A stretch of DNA of 30,804 nt. It comes from a virus. The notes below the pieces were generated by a model, which saw only the letters and a list, made by a program, of their open reading frames with translations, was not told the origin of the DNA and did no database searches. Every line of letters begins with the position of its first letter. Positions within the stretch are counted from its first letter, which is position 1. The position numbers were made by a program, and so were the translations under genes. Positions 7,408-14,695 of the stretch are shown piece by piece. The DNA lies in IMG/VR virus record IMGVR_UViG_3300034104_001833, positions 1-30,804 of that record; one strand, given 5' to 3'.

Positions 7408-8751
7408 ATGGCTTCCAACCTCAAGCGTCTTCAGGACCGTGCCGCGGCGATCGCCGCCCGCCTCAACGAACTCGCCGACTGCGAGGAGCGTTCCGAGGAG
7501 CAGACCACCGAACTCCGTCGCCTGACGGACGAGGCCGACAAGGTCAAGTCGGACCTGGAGTTTGAGCAGAAGTTGGCCGCCAAGGAGGCGGAACTGCGTT
7601 CGGTCGTCGAGCGGGCCGCCCCCGCCCCGGCGCCCGTCGCTGCCCCGGCCGAGGAGCCGAAGAAGGCCGAGATTCGGGCGATCAACCCGCATCACACGAG
7701 CCTGCGGGCCTTCAACGACGGCCCCGACGCCGTCGAGAGCGCCTACCGCTGCGGCCGCTGGCTGCGGGCGACGCTGTTCCGCAACCAGGAGGATCTCCGG
7801 TGGTGCCGCGACCACGGCGTCGAGAGCCGCGCTCTGAACGAGGGCAGCAACTCGGCCGGTGGCGCGCTGGTTCCAGAAGAGTTCGCCAACCGCGTGATCC
7901 GGCTGGTCGAGACCTACGGCACCTTCCCCGGCGCCGCCGAGAACGTCTCGATGAACCGCGACACGATGGTGGTGCCGAAGCGCCTGTCCGGCACCACGGC
8001 GTATTTTATTGGCGAGGGGTCGAGCATCAGCGAGAGCGAGCCGACCTACGGCAACGTGTCGCTCGTCGCCAAGAAGTTGGGCGTGTCCTGCCGGATGTCG
8101 ACCGAAGTGGTCGAGGATGCCCTGGTGTCGCTGGCCGACAGTGTGGCTGCTGAATTCGCGACCTCGCTGGCCTACAAGATCGACACCTGCGGCTGGCTCG
8201 GCTCGGGGACGTCCGAGTTCGGCGGCATCAACGGCATCGTGAACAAGATCAACGACGGCACGCACACGGCGAGCGTCGTGACGGCGGCCTCGGGCAACAC
8301 GGCGTTTGAGACCCTCGACATCGAGGACTTCCTCGGCGTCATCGGCAAGTTGCCGCTCTACGCCCGCCAGGGCGCTGCGTGGTACGTCTCGCCGGCCGGC
8401 TACGCCGCGTCCATCAGCCGCCTGAAGTATGCGGCCGGTGGCAACACGGTCGACAACCTCGGCCGCGATGCCGGTGAGTCGTTCCTCGGCTACCCGGTGC
8501 GGATGGTTCATGTCCTCAACAGCACGCTCGGCGCTGACACCAACAAGGTCAAGGTGCTGTTCGGCAACATGGGCCTGTCCAGCATCTACGCCCGTCGTCG
8601 GGACTTCTCGGTGCGGCTGTTCGATCAGGTCTACGCGACCACCGATCAACTGCTGCTTCAGGGGACCATGCGGTTCGACATCAACCACCACAGCCTCGGC
8701 AGCACTTCGGAGGTCGGCCCCGTCGTCGCCCTCAAGTCGGCTGCTTCGTGA
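7408..8751 (+). CDS. Major capsid protein, HK97 fold, with N-terminal scaffolding (delta) domain
   Basis: This 447-residue protein builds the icosahedral shell. Residues 1-70 form a charged coiled coil, followed by an Ala/Pro linker (about 70-83). These match the delta scaffold domain that the prohead protease removes in HK97-like phages. The shell domain begins near residue 142 with ALNEGSNSAGGALVPEEFAN, the family's typical opening. Further features are FIGEGSSISESEP, the E-loop-like segment, a segment around GWLGSGTSEFGGINGI, and the C-terminal FDQVYATTDQLLLQGTMRFD. The ATG at 7408 has AAAGGAG ten bases upstream. An antisense open frame covering the gene is a GC-bias shadow. Confidence 0.96.
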   Translation: MASNLKRLQDRAAAIAARLNELADCEERSEEQTTELRRLTDEADKVKSDLEFEQKLAAKEAELRSVVERAAPAPAPVAAPAEEPKKAEIRAINPHHTSLRAFNDGPDAVESAYRCGRWLRATLFRNQEDLRWCRDHGVESRALNEGSNSAGGALVPEEFANRVIRLVETYGTFPGAAENVSMNRDTMVVPKRLSGTTAYFIGEGSSISESEPTYGNVSLVAKKLGVSCRMSTEVVEDALVSLADSVAAEFATSLAYKIDTCGWLGSGTSEFGGINGIVNKINDGTHTASVVTAASGNTAFETLDIEDFLGVIGKLPLYARQGAAWYVSPAGYAASISRLKYAAGGNTVDNLGRDAGESFLGYPVRMVHVLNSTLGADTNKVKVLFGNMGLSSIYARRRDFSVRLFDQVYATTDQLLLQGTMRFDINHHSLGSTSEVGPVVALKSAAS

Positions 8752-8769
8752 TAAAGGAGCCAAAAGCAA

Positions 8770-9213
8770 ATGATTCACTCCCAGAACCATAAGGTTGTCG
8801 CCGAAGTCCCGGCGGCGGCTGTCGGTGCGACTGCGACTGCCACCCTGACGATCGACACCATCGGGTACGACCACGCCAGCGTGACCGTCCTGCGGGCCAG
8901 CAACGCCAGCACGGTGTTTGCAAACGCCGTGAAGGTCGAAGAGTCGGACGACAACTCGTCCTACTCCAACGTCACGGCGCTGGTTGGCGGTGGCACTGGC
9001 GGCTTCTCGATCCCTGCCGTGACTGTGGCCGGGACGGCTTCCGCTGCCATCCTCAAGATGGACATCGACACGAAGGCCAAGAAGCGCTACCTGAAGGTGT
9101 CCTACACCCCCGGTGCGTCGGCGAACGTGGCGATCGTGGCTCGCCTGGGTCGCGGCGAAGAGTCGCCGGCCACGGCGGCCGACGCCGGCGTCCTCGGTCT
9201 CGTCAAGGGCTAG
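8770..9213 (+). CDS. Probable capsid decoration or stabilising protein
   Basis: This 147-residue protein follows the capsid gene directly, with its own AAAGGAG-type site in the 18-base gap. The sequence is beta-rich and Ala/Thr/Val-rich, with little charge. It contains the pattern VEESDDNSSYSNV, which I associate with small beta-sandwich proteins next to phage capsid genes. No signal peptide or catalytic motif is visible. Position and composition suggest a capsid-surface protein made in amounts comparable to the shell protein. The exact family is not recognised, and a role in the head-tail neck is an alternative. Confidence 0.75.
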   Translation: MIHSQNHKVVAEVPAAAVGATATATLTIDTIGYDHASVTVLRASNASTVFANAVKVEESDDNSSYSNVTALVGGGTGGFSIPAVTVAGTASAAILKMDIDTKAKKRYLKVSYTPGASANVAIVARLGRGEESPATAADAGVLGLVKG

Positions 9214-9229
9214 TCCTGCATAAGCGGGA

Positions 9230-9245
9230 CGGCCATTGACGGCCG
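9230..9245 (+). other. Short hairpin after the decoration gene
   Basis: CGGCC at 9230-9234 and GGCCG at 9241-9245 can pair around an ATTGAC loop in the 77-base gap before the glycosyltransferase gene. No T-run follows, so it is a weak candidate for attenuation or mRNA processing rather than a classical terminator. Confidence 0.3.
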
Positions 9246-9268
9246 ACAAAGGCGCAAGGATGCGCGCC

Positions 9269-9286
9269 CGCTCCTCACAAGGAGCG
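9269..9286 (+). promoter_or_regulatory. Hairpin that buries the glycosyltransferase ribosome binding site
   Basis: CGCTCCT (9269-9275) is perfectly complementary to AGGAGCG (9280-9286), with a four-base CACA loop. The right arm contains the core of the Shine-Dalgarno sequence AAGGAG (9279-9284), six bases before the ATG at 9291. In free mRNA the site would be paired. This suggests reduced or conditional translation of the downstream gene. What would open it is not evident from the sequence. Confidence 0.6.
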
Positions 9287-9290
9287 CACG

Positions 9291-10019
9291 ATGCTGGTTC
9301 GCGTTGGTAATTGTGAAGCCGAGGTCAAGGTGGCCGCTCTCATGAGCGTGCCACGCCTCGGCTTCACGGATAATTTCTTCTGCATCTCCCAGGCGCTAGC
9401 GCCGCACAAGATCGCCCCGATCAAATACACCGGGGCGTTCTTTGGCCAGTGCCTACAGCGGACGATGGAGCAGGTCATCGACACGCACGACGTCGTGCTG
9501 ACGATCGACTACGACACGATCTTCACCGCGAAGACCGTCGAGGCGCTCCTGGCGCTGATGATGTATTCCGGCGTCGACGCCATCGCGCCGCTCCAGACCA
9601 AGCGGGAAGCGAACACAGTGATGTTCGCCCTGCCTGGGGTCACCTCCGACGACAAGACAACGGTCGAGAACGACTGGTTCTCCAAGCCGGTGCAGTTGGT
9701 CGAGACGGCCCACTTCGGCTGCACGTTCATCCGCACCGAAGCCATCAAGAAGATGCCGAAGCCGTGGTTTCTCGCCGAGGCCAACGCCGAGGGAACGTTC
9801 ACGGGCGGCCATGTTGATGAGGACATTTACTTCTGGAAGAAGTTTCACGCCACGGGAAACAAGTTGGGGATCGCCACCAGCGTCAGCGTCGGCCACGCCG
9901 AACTGATGATTACATGGCCGTCCAGGACCGTGGAGTGCGGCAAAGTTCAGCAGCACACGACCGAGTTCTGGAACAGCGACAGGACGCCGCCAGAGGGCGC
10001 ATGGGGGTTTGTGAAGTGA
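9291..10019 (+). CDS. GT-A-fold glycosyltransferase
   Basis: This 242-residue enzyme probably transfers a sugar from a nucleotide-sugar donor. It carries a DxD-type metal and nucleotide-sugar motif, Asp73-Tyr-Asp75 (VVLTIDYDTIF), a downstream acidic cluster Asp176-Glu-Asp178 (GHVDEDIYFWKK), which fits the catalytic-base region, and a late His202 (SVGHAEL) often used as a metal ligand. No membrane segment is visible, so it is likely cytoplasmic. Sitting between decoration and connector genes, it may glycosylate a virion protein, though modification of DNA or host surface precursors is possible. The ATG at 9291 is supported by AAGGAG at 9279-9284, which lies in a hairpin. Confidence 0.85.
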   Translation: MLVRVGNCEAEVKVAALMSVPRLGFTDNFFCISQALAPHKIAPIKYTGAFFGQCLQRTMEQVIDTHDVVLTIDYDTIFTAKTVEALLALMMYSGVDAIAPLQTKREANTVMFALPGVTSDDKTTVENDWFSKPVQLVETAHFGCTFIRTEAIKKMPKPWFLAEANAEGTFTGGHVDEDIYFWKKFHATGNKLGIATSVSVGHAELMITWPSRTVECGKVQQHTTEFWNSDRTPPEGAWGFVK

Positions 10020-10210
10020 GAGTCAAAATCGTCAAGGAGTTCGGCGGCTACAAGGTCGGTCAAGAGTTTGACTGGGGCGACGGCATGGCCAGAGTCCTGC
10101 TCGCCCGCGGCCTTGTCCAAGAGATCGAAGAGCGCGGCGAAGAGACCGCCGCCGTGGAACTTCGCGTCGAGAAGGCCGTCCAGCCGCAAGGGAAGAAGAG
10201 GCACAAGTGA
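10016..10210 (+). CDS. Small conserved head-region protein
   Basis: This 64-residue protein starts with MRVKIVKEFGGYKVGQEFDW and ends in a basic tail (QGKKRHK). The beta-strand-like opening with a YKVG motif and a following helix (ARVLLARGLVQEIEE) resembles very small proteins often found before gp6-type connectors in HK97-like phages. The GTG start overlaps the preceding TGA (GTGA) and its own stop overlaps the next GTG in the same way. Its role is unknown; it may assist neck assembly. Confidence 0.7.
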   Translation: MRVKIVKEFGGYKVGQEFDWGDGMARVLLARGLVQEIEERGEETAAVELRVEKAVQPQGKKRHK

Positions 10211-10851
10211 CCGTCACTATCGTCTACGGCTCGCCGCAGCAGCCCGACTCCGCGATCACCCCGTACCGCAGCCTGACGCGACATACGGCGCCGGCCGTCG
10301 AGCCGGTGACGCTCGCAGAGGCCAAGGTGCAGTGCCGCGTCGACACGAGCGACGACGACGCCTACATCACGACGCTGATCGCCACGGCCCGCGAGTACGT
10401 CGAGAGCGTCCTGGACATCTCGATGATCACGACCGTGTGGGAGGCCCGCTACGACACGTTCCCGCTGTGGGAGATCATCCTCCCCAGGCCACCCATGCAG
10501 AACGCCAACGTCACGCTGGTCTACCGTGACGAGGGCGGCGCCAATCAGACGCTGACGAGCGGTACTGGCGCGTTCCAGACGGACTTTTATGCCACGCCTG
10601 GGCGAATCTTCCCGATCTACGGCGGCGTCTGGCCAGCCGTCCGGGGCGACGAAAACAGCGTGCTGGTTCGGTGGTCGGCCGGGTACGGGGCTTCCGGGGC
10701 GAGCGTGCCGAACGTCCTCAAGCACCTGATCCTCTTGCTTGTCGCCCACTGGTACGAGGCCCGCCAGCCGGTCGCCGCCGGCGGCCAGATGCCGATTCCG
10801 ACCACCTTTGAGACGCTGCTGGCCGCCTCCGGATGGGGCGGATACCGATGA
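10207..10851 (+). CDS. Head-tail connector, gp6-like adaptor
   Basis: This 214-residue protein should bind beneath the portal ring as the adaptor of the neck. The family signature is the helical opening VTLAEAKVQCRVDTSDDDAY, followed by ITTLIATAREYVESVLD, and a C-terminal helix VLKHLILLLVAHWYEARQPV. Between these is a beta-rich insertion (PRPPMQNANVTLVYRDEGG) that is common in longer gp6-like proteins. The GTG start overlaps the previous stop by 4 bases, and the end overlaps the next ATG (ATGA). Function is inferred from family and position. Confidence 0.88.
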   Translation: MTVTIVYGSPQQPDSAITPYRSLTRHTAPAVEPVTLAEAKVQCRVDTSDDDAYITTLIATAREYVESVLDISMITTVWEARYDTFPLWEIILPRPPMQNANVTLVYRDEGGANQTLTSGTGAFQTDFYATPGRIFPIYGGVWPAVRGDENSVLVRWSAGYGASGASVPNVLKHLILLLVAHWYEARQPVAAGGQMPIPTTFETLLAASGWGGYR

Positions 10852-11333
10852 CCATTGAGGCGCAGGTCACAGCCACCGTGTCGGCACGGTCGGCCACGAC
10901 AAGTGGCTTGACGTCCTCGATCACCGACCACCCGCTGACGTTCTTCTTCGACGTCGGCGACTGCACGACGGTCTGGAGCGACCGGCGCAAGTTTGCGTCT
11001 GGCTACGACGAGGTCGATTTCTCGGCCATCGGCATCGGCACGGTGAAACTCCTGTGCCTCAAGAACCTGTCGACGACAAACCAGATTGCCCTGTCGGCCG
11101 GCTGGACGGGGAGCCAGTTCAGCGTCTTCCGGCAGGACGCGTCGGCCTGGAACTTCTCGCCGATGGTGAACCTCGGCTCGCTGACCCTGCGTGGCTACCC
11201 GATCCGCGAGGGCGGGGCGTTCATGCTGTGCAGCCCGAACTCCGCTGGGTTCGGCACGACGTCCGGCGGCAGCATCCTCCGCGTCGGCGGCACGAGTGGG
11301 CAGAACTACGAAATCTACGTTATGGGAACCTGA
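10848..11333 (+). CDS. Beta-rich neck-region protein, member of an in-window paralogous family
   Basis: This 161-residue protein is not recognised by name. It has no signal peptide or catalytic motif and is rich in Thr, Ser and Gly. Two landmarks, TVWSDRR and LCLKNLSTTNQIALSAGW, recur in the next gene and the second also in the gene at 19082 (LRNLSTATAATCSVGI). It ends in YEIYVMGT, paralleled by YDVIFIGEG next door. The repeated pattern suggests a beta-sandwich structural unit, perhaps displayed on the virion. The start forms ATGA with the gp6-like stop. Confidence 0.75.
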   Translation: MTIEAQVTATVSARSATTSGLTSSITDHPLTFFFDVGDCTTVWSDRRKFASGYDEVDFSAIGIGTVKLLCLKNLSTTNQIALSAGWTGSQFSVFRQDASAWNFSPMVNLGSLTLRGYPIREGGAFMLCSPNSAGFGTTSGGSILRVGGTSGQNYEIYVMGT

Positions 11334-11336
11334 CCA

Positions 11337-11843
11337 ATGGCGCTCAATGCTCAAATCGCCCTCTCCATCCTTGCCCACGAGACGTCGATCGGCGACCTGT
11401 CGCGGACGCTGCGGGCCACGCCGGCCAACTACGCCCTGTCGATCACTGACGGCACCGGGGCCAATCAGGCGCAGGTGGTGTGGAGTGACTCGCGGACGGC
11501 GACGACGGCGAACGACGACCTATCGCTCTCGGCTCTCTCGGACACCCGCGACGGAGCCGCCGTCGTCGTGGCCTTCACGCAGATCAAACTGGTCTATGTG
11601 AGGAACACGAGCAGCACGCAGAGCCTTCGGATCGGCGGCGTGTCTGGATTGACGGCGTTTAGCGGGCTACCAATCAACGTGTTCATCGAGATCCCTCCTG
11701 GCGGGTGCTATCTCGTTGCGGGGCCAAGCGACGGCGGCTTTACCGTATCTTCAGGCGTCAATGCCTCTATCGCTCGCTTCGCCGCCGCCTCCGGCTCCTG
11801 TACCTACGACGTCATCTTCATCGGCGAAGGCACGGTTACATGA
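11337..11843 (+). CDS. Beta-rich neck-region protein, paralogue of the preceding gene
   Basis: This 168-residue protein shares the order of motifs of its neighbour: VVWSDSR, LVYVRNTSSTQSLRIGG, and a C-terminal YDVIFIGEG. The segment in between (INVFIEIPPGGCYLVAGPSD) looks like the beta strands of a small sandwich domain. Sequence identity is low, so the duplication is old. The ATG follows the previous stop by three bases. The two genes lie between gp6-like and head-closure genes, where HK97 itself has no such proteins, so they are accessory. A capsid or neck decoration role is inference. Confidence 0.75.
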   Translation: MALNAQIALSILAHETSIGDLSRTLRATPANYALSITDGTGANQAQVVWSDSRTATTANDDLSLSALSDTRDGAAVVVAFTQIKLVYVRNTSSTQSLRIGGVSGLTAFSGLPINVFIEIPPGGCYLVAGPSDGGFTVSSGVNASIARFAAASGSCTYDVIFIGEGTVT

Positions 11844-12154
11844 TCATCGGCCGCATGAGGGAGCGGGTCACGATCCAGTCTCCGACAGAGGTTCGCACCT
11901 CGGTTGGCGAGACGACTTTGACCTGGGCCACGCTGGCGACGGTGTGGGCCAGCGTCGACGGCCTATCGACGCGGGACATTTTGCAGGCCCAGCAGGCCAA
12001 TCTCGTGGCCACGCACCGCATCCGGATCCGCTACCGGGCCGACGTCACGCACACACAGCGGATCCTGTGGCGCGGGCGGACCATGGAAATCGCCAGCGTC
12101 GTCGAGCGAGACAATCGCACGGCCCTGGAAATCCTCGCCCGAGAGGTGCAGTGA
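11840..12154 (+). CDS. Head closure / head-tail joining protein
   Basis: This 104-residue protein matches the head-tail joining family (SPP1 gp16-like) in size and layout: MRERVTIQSPTE, then TWATLATVWASVDGLSTRDI, and IRYRADVTHTQRILWRGRTMEI. Members of this family form the ring that seals the packaged head and contacts the tail. The ATG overlaps the preceding TGA (ATGA), and the stop overlaps the next start (TGATG). The assignment is consistent with its place after the gp6-like connector. Confidence 0.9.
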   Translation: MIIGRMRERVTIQSPTEVRTSVGETTLTWATLATVWASVDGLSTRDILQAQQANLVATHRIRIRYRADVTHTQRILWRGRTMEIASVVERDNRTALEILAREVQ

Positions 12155-12873
12155 TGGCCATCGACAATTTCGGACGCGCGCAGGCATTCATTCGCATCGG
12201 CGTCGAAGGCGTTCGCCCTGTCCTGGACACCCTACAGAACGTCGCCGGAGCCTTGGCCGCAGGCGACGCGCTGGAACGAGTGCTGCAGCGGGCGGCGCGG
12301 CCGATCAGGGACGGCTACCGTGCCGCCGCCCTGCGTCACGACGCGACCGGCAACCTCGCCAAAAGCACGACCATCAAGACCAAGACGTACCGCCCCGGCG
12401 TCTCGGTGGCCATTGCCGGCCCGCGGCACACCGGGAATATGGGGGCCACAGGACAACAGGCAAGTGGCAATCACAGTTGGTTGGTGGAGTTCGGGTCCAA
12501 CGGCCGCCGCAGCCCATCCAGCCGCGGCACGCGCAAGACCTACGTCAATGTCCACCAGTCGATCAACATGAAGATGACGAAGGTCGCCAAACTGGAGGAC
12601 AGTGACAAGTTCGCCCGCCGGTCCAAGGGTTACTACTTCCTCATGTCGTCGTGGCGGGAGCCGACGCGCCAAGCCCGCGCCGGCCGGGGGTACACCCACG
12701 ACTTCCTGCCGGACGGCGGCGTTTTCACGCTCCAGCCTGGGGAAACCTACGGCGCAATGCCCGGGTATCACCTCATGGAGAACACCATCTCGGCCCGCCG
12801 GTCGCAGGCCCAGACGATCATCCGCAACGGGCTGATCGACGCCATCAACGCAGCCATCGCGGGGTCACTCTGA
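12154..12873 (+). CDS. HK97 gp10-like neck or tail-completion protein
   Basis: This 239-residue protein has the N-terminal helical pattern of gp10-like proteins (GVRPVLDTLQNVAGALAAGD, LERVLQRAARPIRDGYRAAA), followed by TGNLAKSTTIKTKTYRPGVS and a late HLMENTISARRSQAQTII. Family members usually have 110-170 residues; here an insertion between roughly residues 85 and 200 (basic, with YVNVHQSIN and YYFLMSSW) enlarges it. Family proteins link the neck and tail terminator. The start is the ATG of TGATG; an adjoining GTG one codon upstream is possible. It ends overlapping the next ATG. Confidence 0.85.
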   Translation: MAIDNFGRAQAFIRIGVEGVRPVLDTLQNVAGALAAGDALERVLQRAARPIRDGYRAAALRHDATGNLAKSTTIKTKTYRPGVSVAIAGPRHTGNMGATGQQASGNHSWLVEFGSNGRRSPSSRGTRKTYVNVHQSINMKMTKVAKLEDSDKFARRSKGYYFLMSSWREPTRQARAGRGYTHDFLPDGGVFTLQPGETYGAMPGYHLMENTISARRSQAQTIIRNGLIDAINAAIAGSL

Positions 12874-13301
12874 TGCTATTGCTCCCAGAAAAGCACGTTT
12901 ACGCGAAGTTGGCCTCGGCCCCCGGAGTGGCGCGGCTCGTCGGCTTCCAGATCTACCCAATCGCCGTGCCGAAGGGCGCCGCGATGCCGTTTGTGATCTA
13001 CAAGCGGGCGAACGTCCGCCGGGAAGGCACGCTGGGCAACACCCCGCTATTCATGCCGGAAGTGTCGCTGCAGATCGCCTCCTGGGCGCTGACCTACGAG
13101 GGCGCCAAAGACCTCGCCGACGAGGTGCGGCTGGCCCTGGATGGCCACACAGGCACACTACTCGGGGTTACAATACACGATATGAGGCTTGTCTCCGAAG
13201 TGGATGACTTCCTCGACCCCACAGCGGTTGGGGCGCAACTACCGCCGGCATACGAAGTCAGGCAACTGTTTCAGGTTCGCTGGTCCGAGGCGACCGGCTA
13301 A
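12873..13301 (+). CDS. Tail terminator / completion protein, DUF3168-like
   Basis: This 142-residue protein fits the DUF3168-type tail terminators that cap the tail tube and attach it to the head. Typical features are the early short helix (HVYAKLASAPGVARLVG), the strand PFVIYKRANVRREGTL, the aromatic-rich VSLQIASWALTYEGAKDLAD, and a final VRQLFQVRWSEATG. Its place between gp10-like and tail-tube genes supports this. The ATG overlaps the preceding TGA by one base. Confidence 0.88.
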   Translation: MLLLPEKHVYAKLASAPGVARLVGFQIYPIAVPKGAAMPFVIYKRANVRREGTLGNTPLFMPEVSLQIASWALTYEGAKDLADEVRLALDGHTGTLLGVTIHDMRLVSEVDDFLDPTAVGAQLPPAYEVRQLFQVRWSEATG

Positions 13302-13328
13302 CACAATAGCGCAAGGAGGCGCGGCGTA

Positions 13329-13661
13329 ATGGGAACTTCGGCACAGGGACTTACGTTCACCTTCGGTGGCTCTGGCGTCACCGTCACTTCCGTCCAGGTC
13401 AATGACACCCAAGACCTCCTCGACGCGACGCACCTCGGCGTGGCCCCGAACGCCCGCCGCATCTTCGTTGGCGGATTCGCGACCGACCGAGAGGTGCAGA
13501 TCGACTACATCAACTCGACGATCCTCACCGCCGGCGTGTCTGGCGCCCTGTCGATCACCGGCCCCATGTCGTTCAGCGGCAACGCGACGATCTCGTCCGC
13601 GTCCCTCGGCGGCTCGGTCGGCGACTTCGTGCGAGGCTCTGCGACCTTCCGGCTCGCCTGA
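13329..13661 (+). CDS. Tail tube-like protein, first of a tandem pair
   Basis: This 110-residue protein starts MGTSAQGLTFTFGG and ends SVGDFVRGSATFRLA. The next gene has the same two ends (GLSAQGATFTFAG and RVGELVRGSATFRL), so they are related. Size, beta-rich composition and position before the chaperone pair fit a small tail tube subunit, which polymerises around the tape measure. The internal stretch DLLDATHLGVAPNARR resembles tube proteins. The 27-base gap before it has AAGGAGG at 13313-13319, nine bases ahead of the ATG, suggesting strong translation. Confidence 0.82.
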   Translation: MGTSAQGLTFTFGGSGVTVTSVQVNDTQDLLDATHLGVAPNARRIFVGGFATDREVQIDYINSTILTAGVSGALSITGPMSFSGNATISSASLGGSVGDFVRGSATFRLA

Positions 13662-13676
13662 CGACCGGAGGGTCCG

Positions 13677-14057
13677 ATGGGCTTGTCCGCTCAAGGCGCG
13701 ACCTTCACGTTTGCGGGATCGCTTGGCAGTTTCCAGGGCAGCGTCGTCGGCATCAACGTCGAGACGCCGGTCGCGGAGGTCGTCGACATGACGTCTCCGA
13801 CTGACCCGCTGGGCCATGTCTATCTCGTACCGACCGGCGGATGGTCTGGCGGCAGCGTGTCGCTGGACTTCTTGGCCACGCCGGCCACTGGCGACGTTGC
13901 GGCGATTGTCCGCGGCGTCGGCCAGTTGACGTTCTCCTCGCCGACTTGGTCGGTGTCGAAGCGCGCAATTCTTGAGTCTGCAAACACGGAGGCCCGCGTC
14001 GGTGAGTTGGTGCGCGGGTCTGCGACTTTTCGCCTCACCGACTACGAGGGAACCTGA
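13677..14057 (+). CDS. Tail tube-like protein, second of a tandem pair
   Basis: This 126-residue paralogue of the preceding protein keeps the same start and end motifs, with a longer middle (DMTSPTDPLGHVYLVPTGGW). Ends are better conserved than the core, as expected if contacts between subunits are preserved. Two tube-like genes could give a mixed tube, a decorated tube, or separate tube and baseplate-proximal rings. GGAGGG lies a few bases upstream of the ATG. Which copy is the main tube subunit cannot be told from sequence. Confidence 0.82.
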   Translation: MGLSAQGATFTFAGSLGSFQGSVVGINVETPVAEVVDMTSPTDPLGHVYLVPTGGWSGGSVSLDFLATPATGDVAAIVRGVGQLTFSSPTWSVSKRAILESANTEARVGELVRGSATFRLTDYEGT

Positions 14058-14060
14058 CAA

Positions 14061-14435
14061 ATGGCTTTGAGTAAGGCTGCGATTCTGGCGGCGAAGGACG
14101 TTCGGTTGAGCGATGCGATCAAGGTTTCCGAGTGGGGCGGCGACGTCTACGTCAAGACGCTCTCTGGCCTGGAGCGGGACTCGTTTGAGGAGTCCTACGC
14201 CGAGCAGAAGATGAAGTCGTTCCGCGTCCGCTTCCTCCTCCTGACGCTGTGCGACGACTCCGGCGACCGCCTGTTCGCCGACGCCGACCTCGACCTGCTC
14301 GGCAAGAAGTCGAGCGTGGTGATCAACCGACTGTTTGAGAAGGCGTGGAGCCACAACGCCCTGACATCGGAGGCTGTGGAAAGCCTGGGAAAAGATTCAC
14401 TGACCGACCAGAGCGGAGGTTCTATTTCCGCCTAG
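14061..14435 (+). CDS. Tail assembly chaperone, upstream (G-type) product
   Basis: This 124-residue protein is the normal-length product of the tail chaperone locus. It is helical and soluble, with WGGDVYVKTLSGLERDSFEE early, a feature of G-type chaperones, and ends LGKDSLTDQSGGSISA. Chaperones of this kind bind the tape measure during tail assembly and are absent from the virion. A slippery G GGA AAA lies at codons 110-111, so part of the ribosomes should continue in the -1 frame to make the longer fusion. It starts three bases after the tube gene stop. Confidence 0.88.
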   Translation: MALSKAAILAAKDVRLSDAIKVSEWGGDVYVKTLSGLERDSFEESYAEQKMKSFRVRFLLLTLCDDSGDRLFADADLDLLGKKSSVVINRLFEKAWSHNALTSEAVESLGKDSLTDQSGGSISA

Positions 14436-14692
14436 CGTTGGCCCTAGGCATGACAGTCAAGCGGCTGCTGACGGAGTGCGACTCCGCGGAGTTGAGTGAG
14501 TGGTATGCCTACGACCAGCGGTGGCCGCTGCCTGACTCCTGGTGGCAGACAGCGCGACTGTGTCGGACGGTGATGGCGGCGAGTGGGAACTACAAGCGGG
14601 TGCCAGAGGAAAACATCTTTATTCCGTCGCAGGCAAAGCCCCATCAGACGCCGGACGAGATGTTTGCAGAACTACAGAAACTTCAAGGATGA
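14061..14692 (+). CDS. Tail assembly chaperone frameshift fusion (G-T type)
   Basis: This is the -1 frameshift product. The ribosome reads 111 codons of the upstream gene to AAA at 14391-14393, slips back one base on G GGA AAA, and continues at 14393 in the -1 frame. The total is about 210 residues. The extra 99 residues contain RRFYFRLALALGMTVKRLL and ECDSAELSEWYAYDQRWP, a pattern seen in T-type chaperone halves (early LGMT, then an ELSEW-like helix). The downstream reading frame has no ribosome binding site of its own; an internal ATG at about 14450 is an unlikely alternative. It ends just before the tape measure start. Confidence 0.87.
14387..14393 (+). promoter_or_regulatory. Programmed -1 frameshift slippery site G GGA AAA
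   Basis: GGGAAAA is in the correct phase: the zero frame reads GGA AAA, and after a one-base slip both tRNAs re-pair with GGG AAA. It lies 42 bases before the zero-frame stop (14433-14435). It matches the X XXY YYZ rule and the site used by several phages at this exact locus. No obvious downstream stimulatory hairpin was identified by eye. Confidence 0.88.
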
Positions 14693-14695
14693 AGC

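Noticed and set aside
7289-7525. A short plus-strand frame across the capsid leader and start
   Set aside because: It overlaps the capsid coding region in another frame, and its ATG sits in the loop of the 8-bp hairpin without a ribosome binding site.
7258-9249. A 663-residue open frame on the minus strand opposite the capsid and decoration genes
   Set aside because: It mirrors the GC-rich third codon positions of two well-supported plus-strand genes; its translation is Arg/Gly/Val/Asp-rich without domains and has no ribosome binding site.
13239-14354. A 371-residue minus-strand open frame
   Set aside because: Covers the tail-tube pair and chaperone gene on the opposite strand; those have paralogy and frameshift evidence, this has none.
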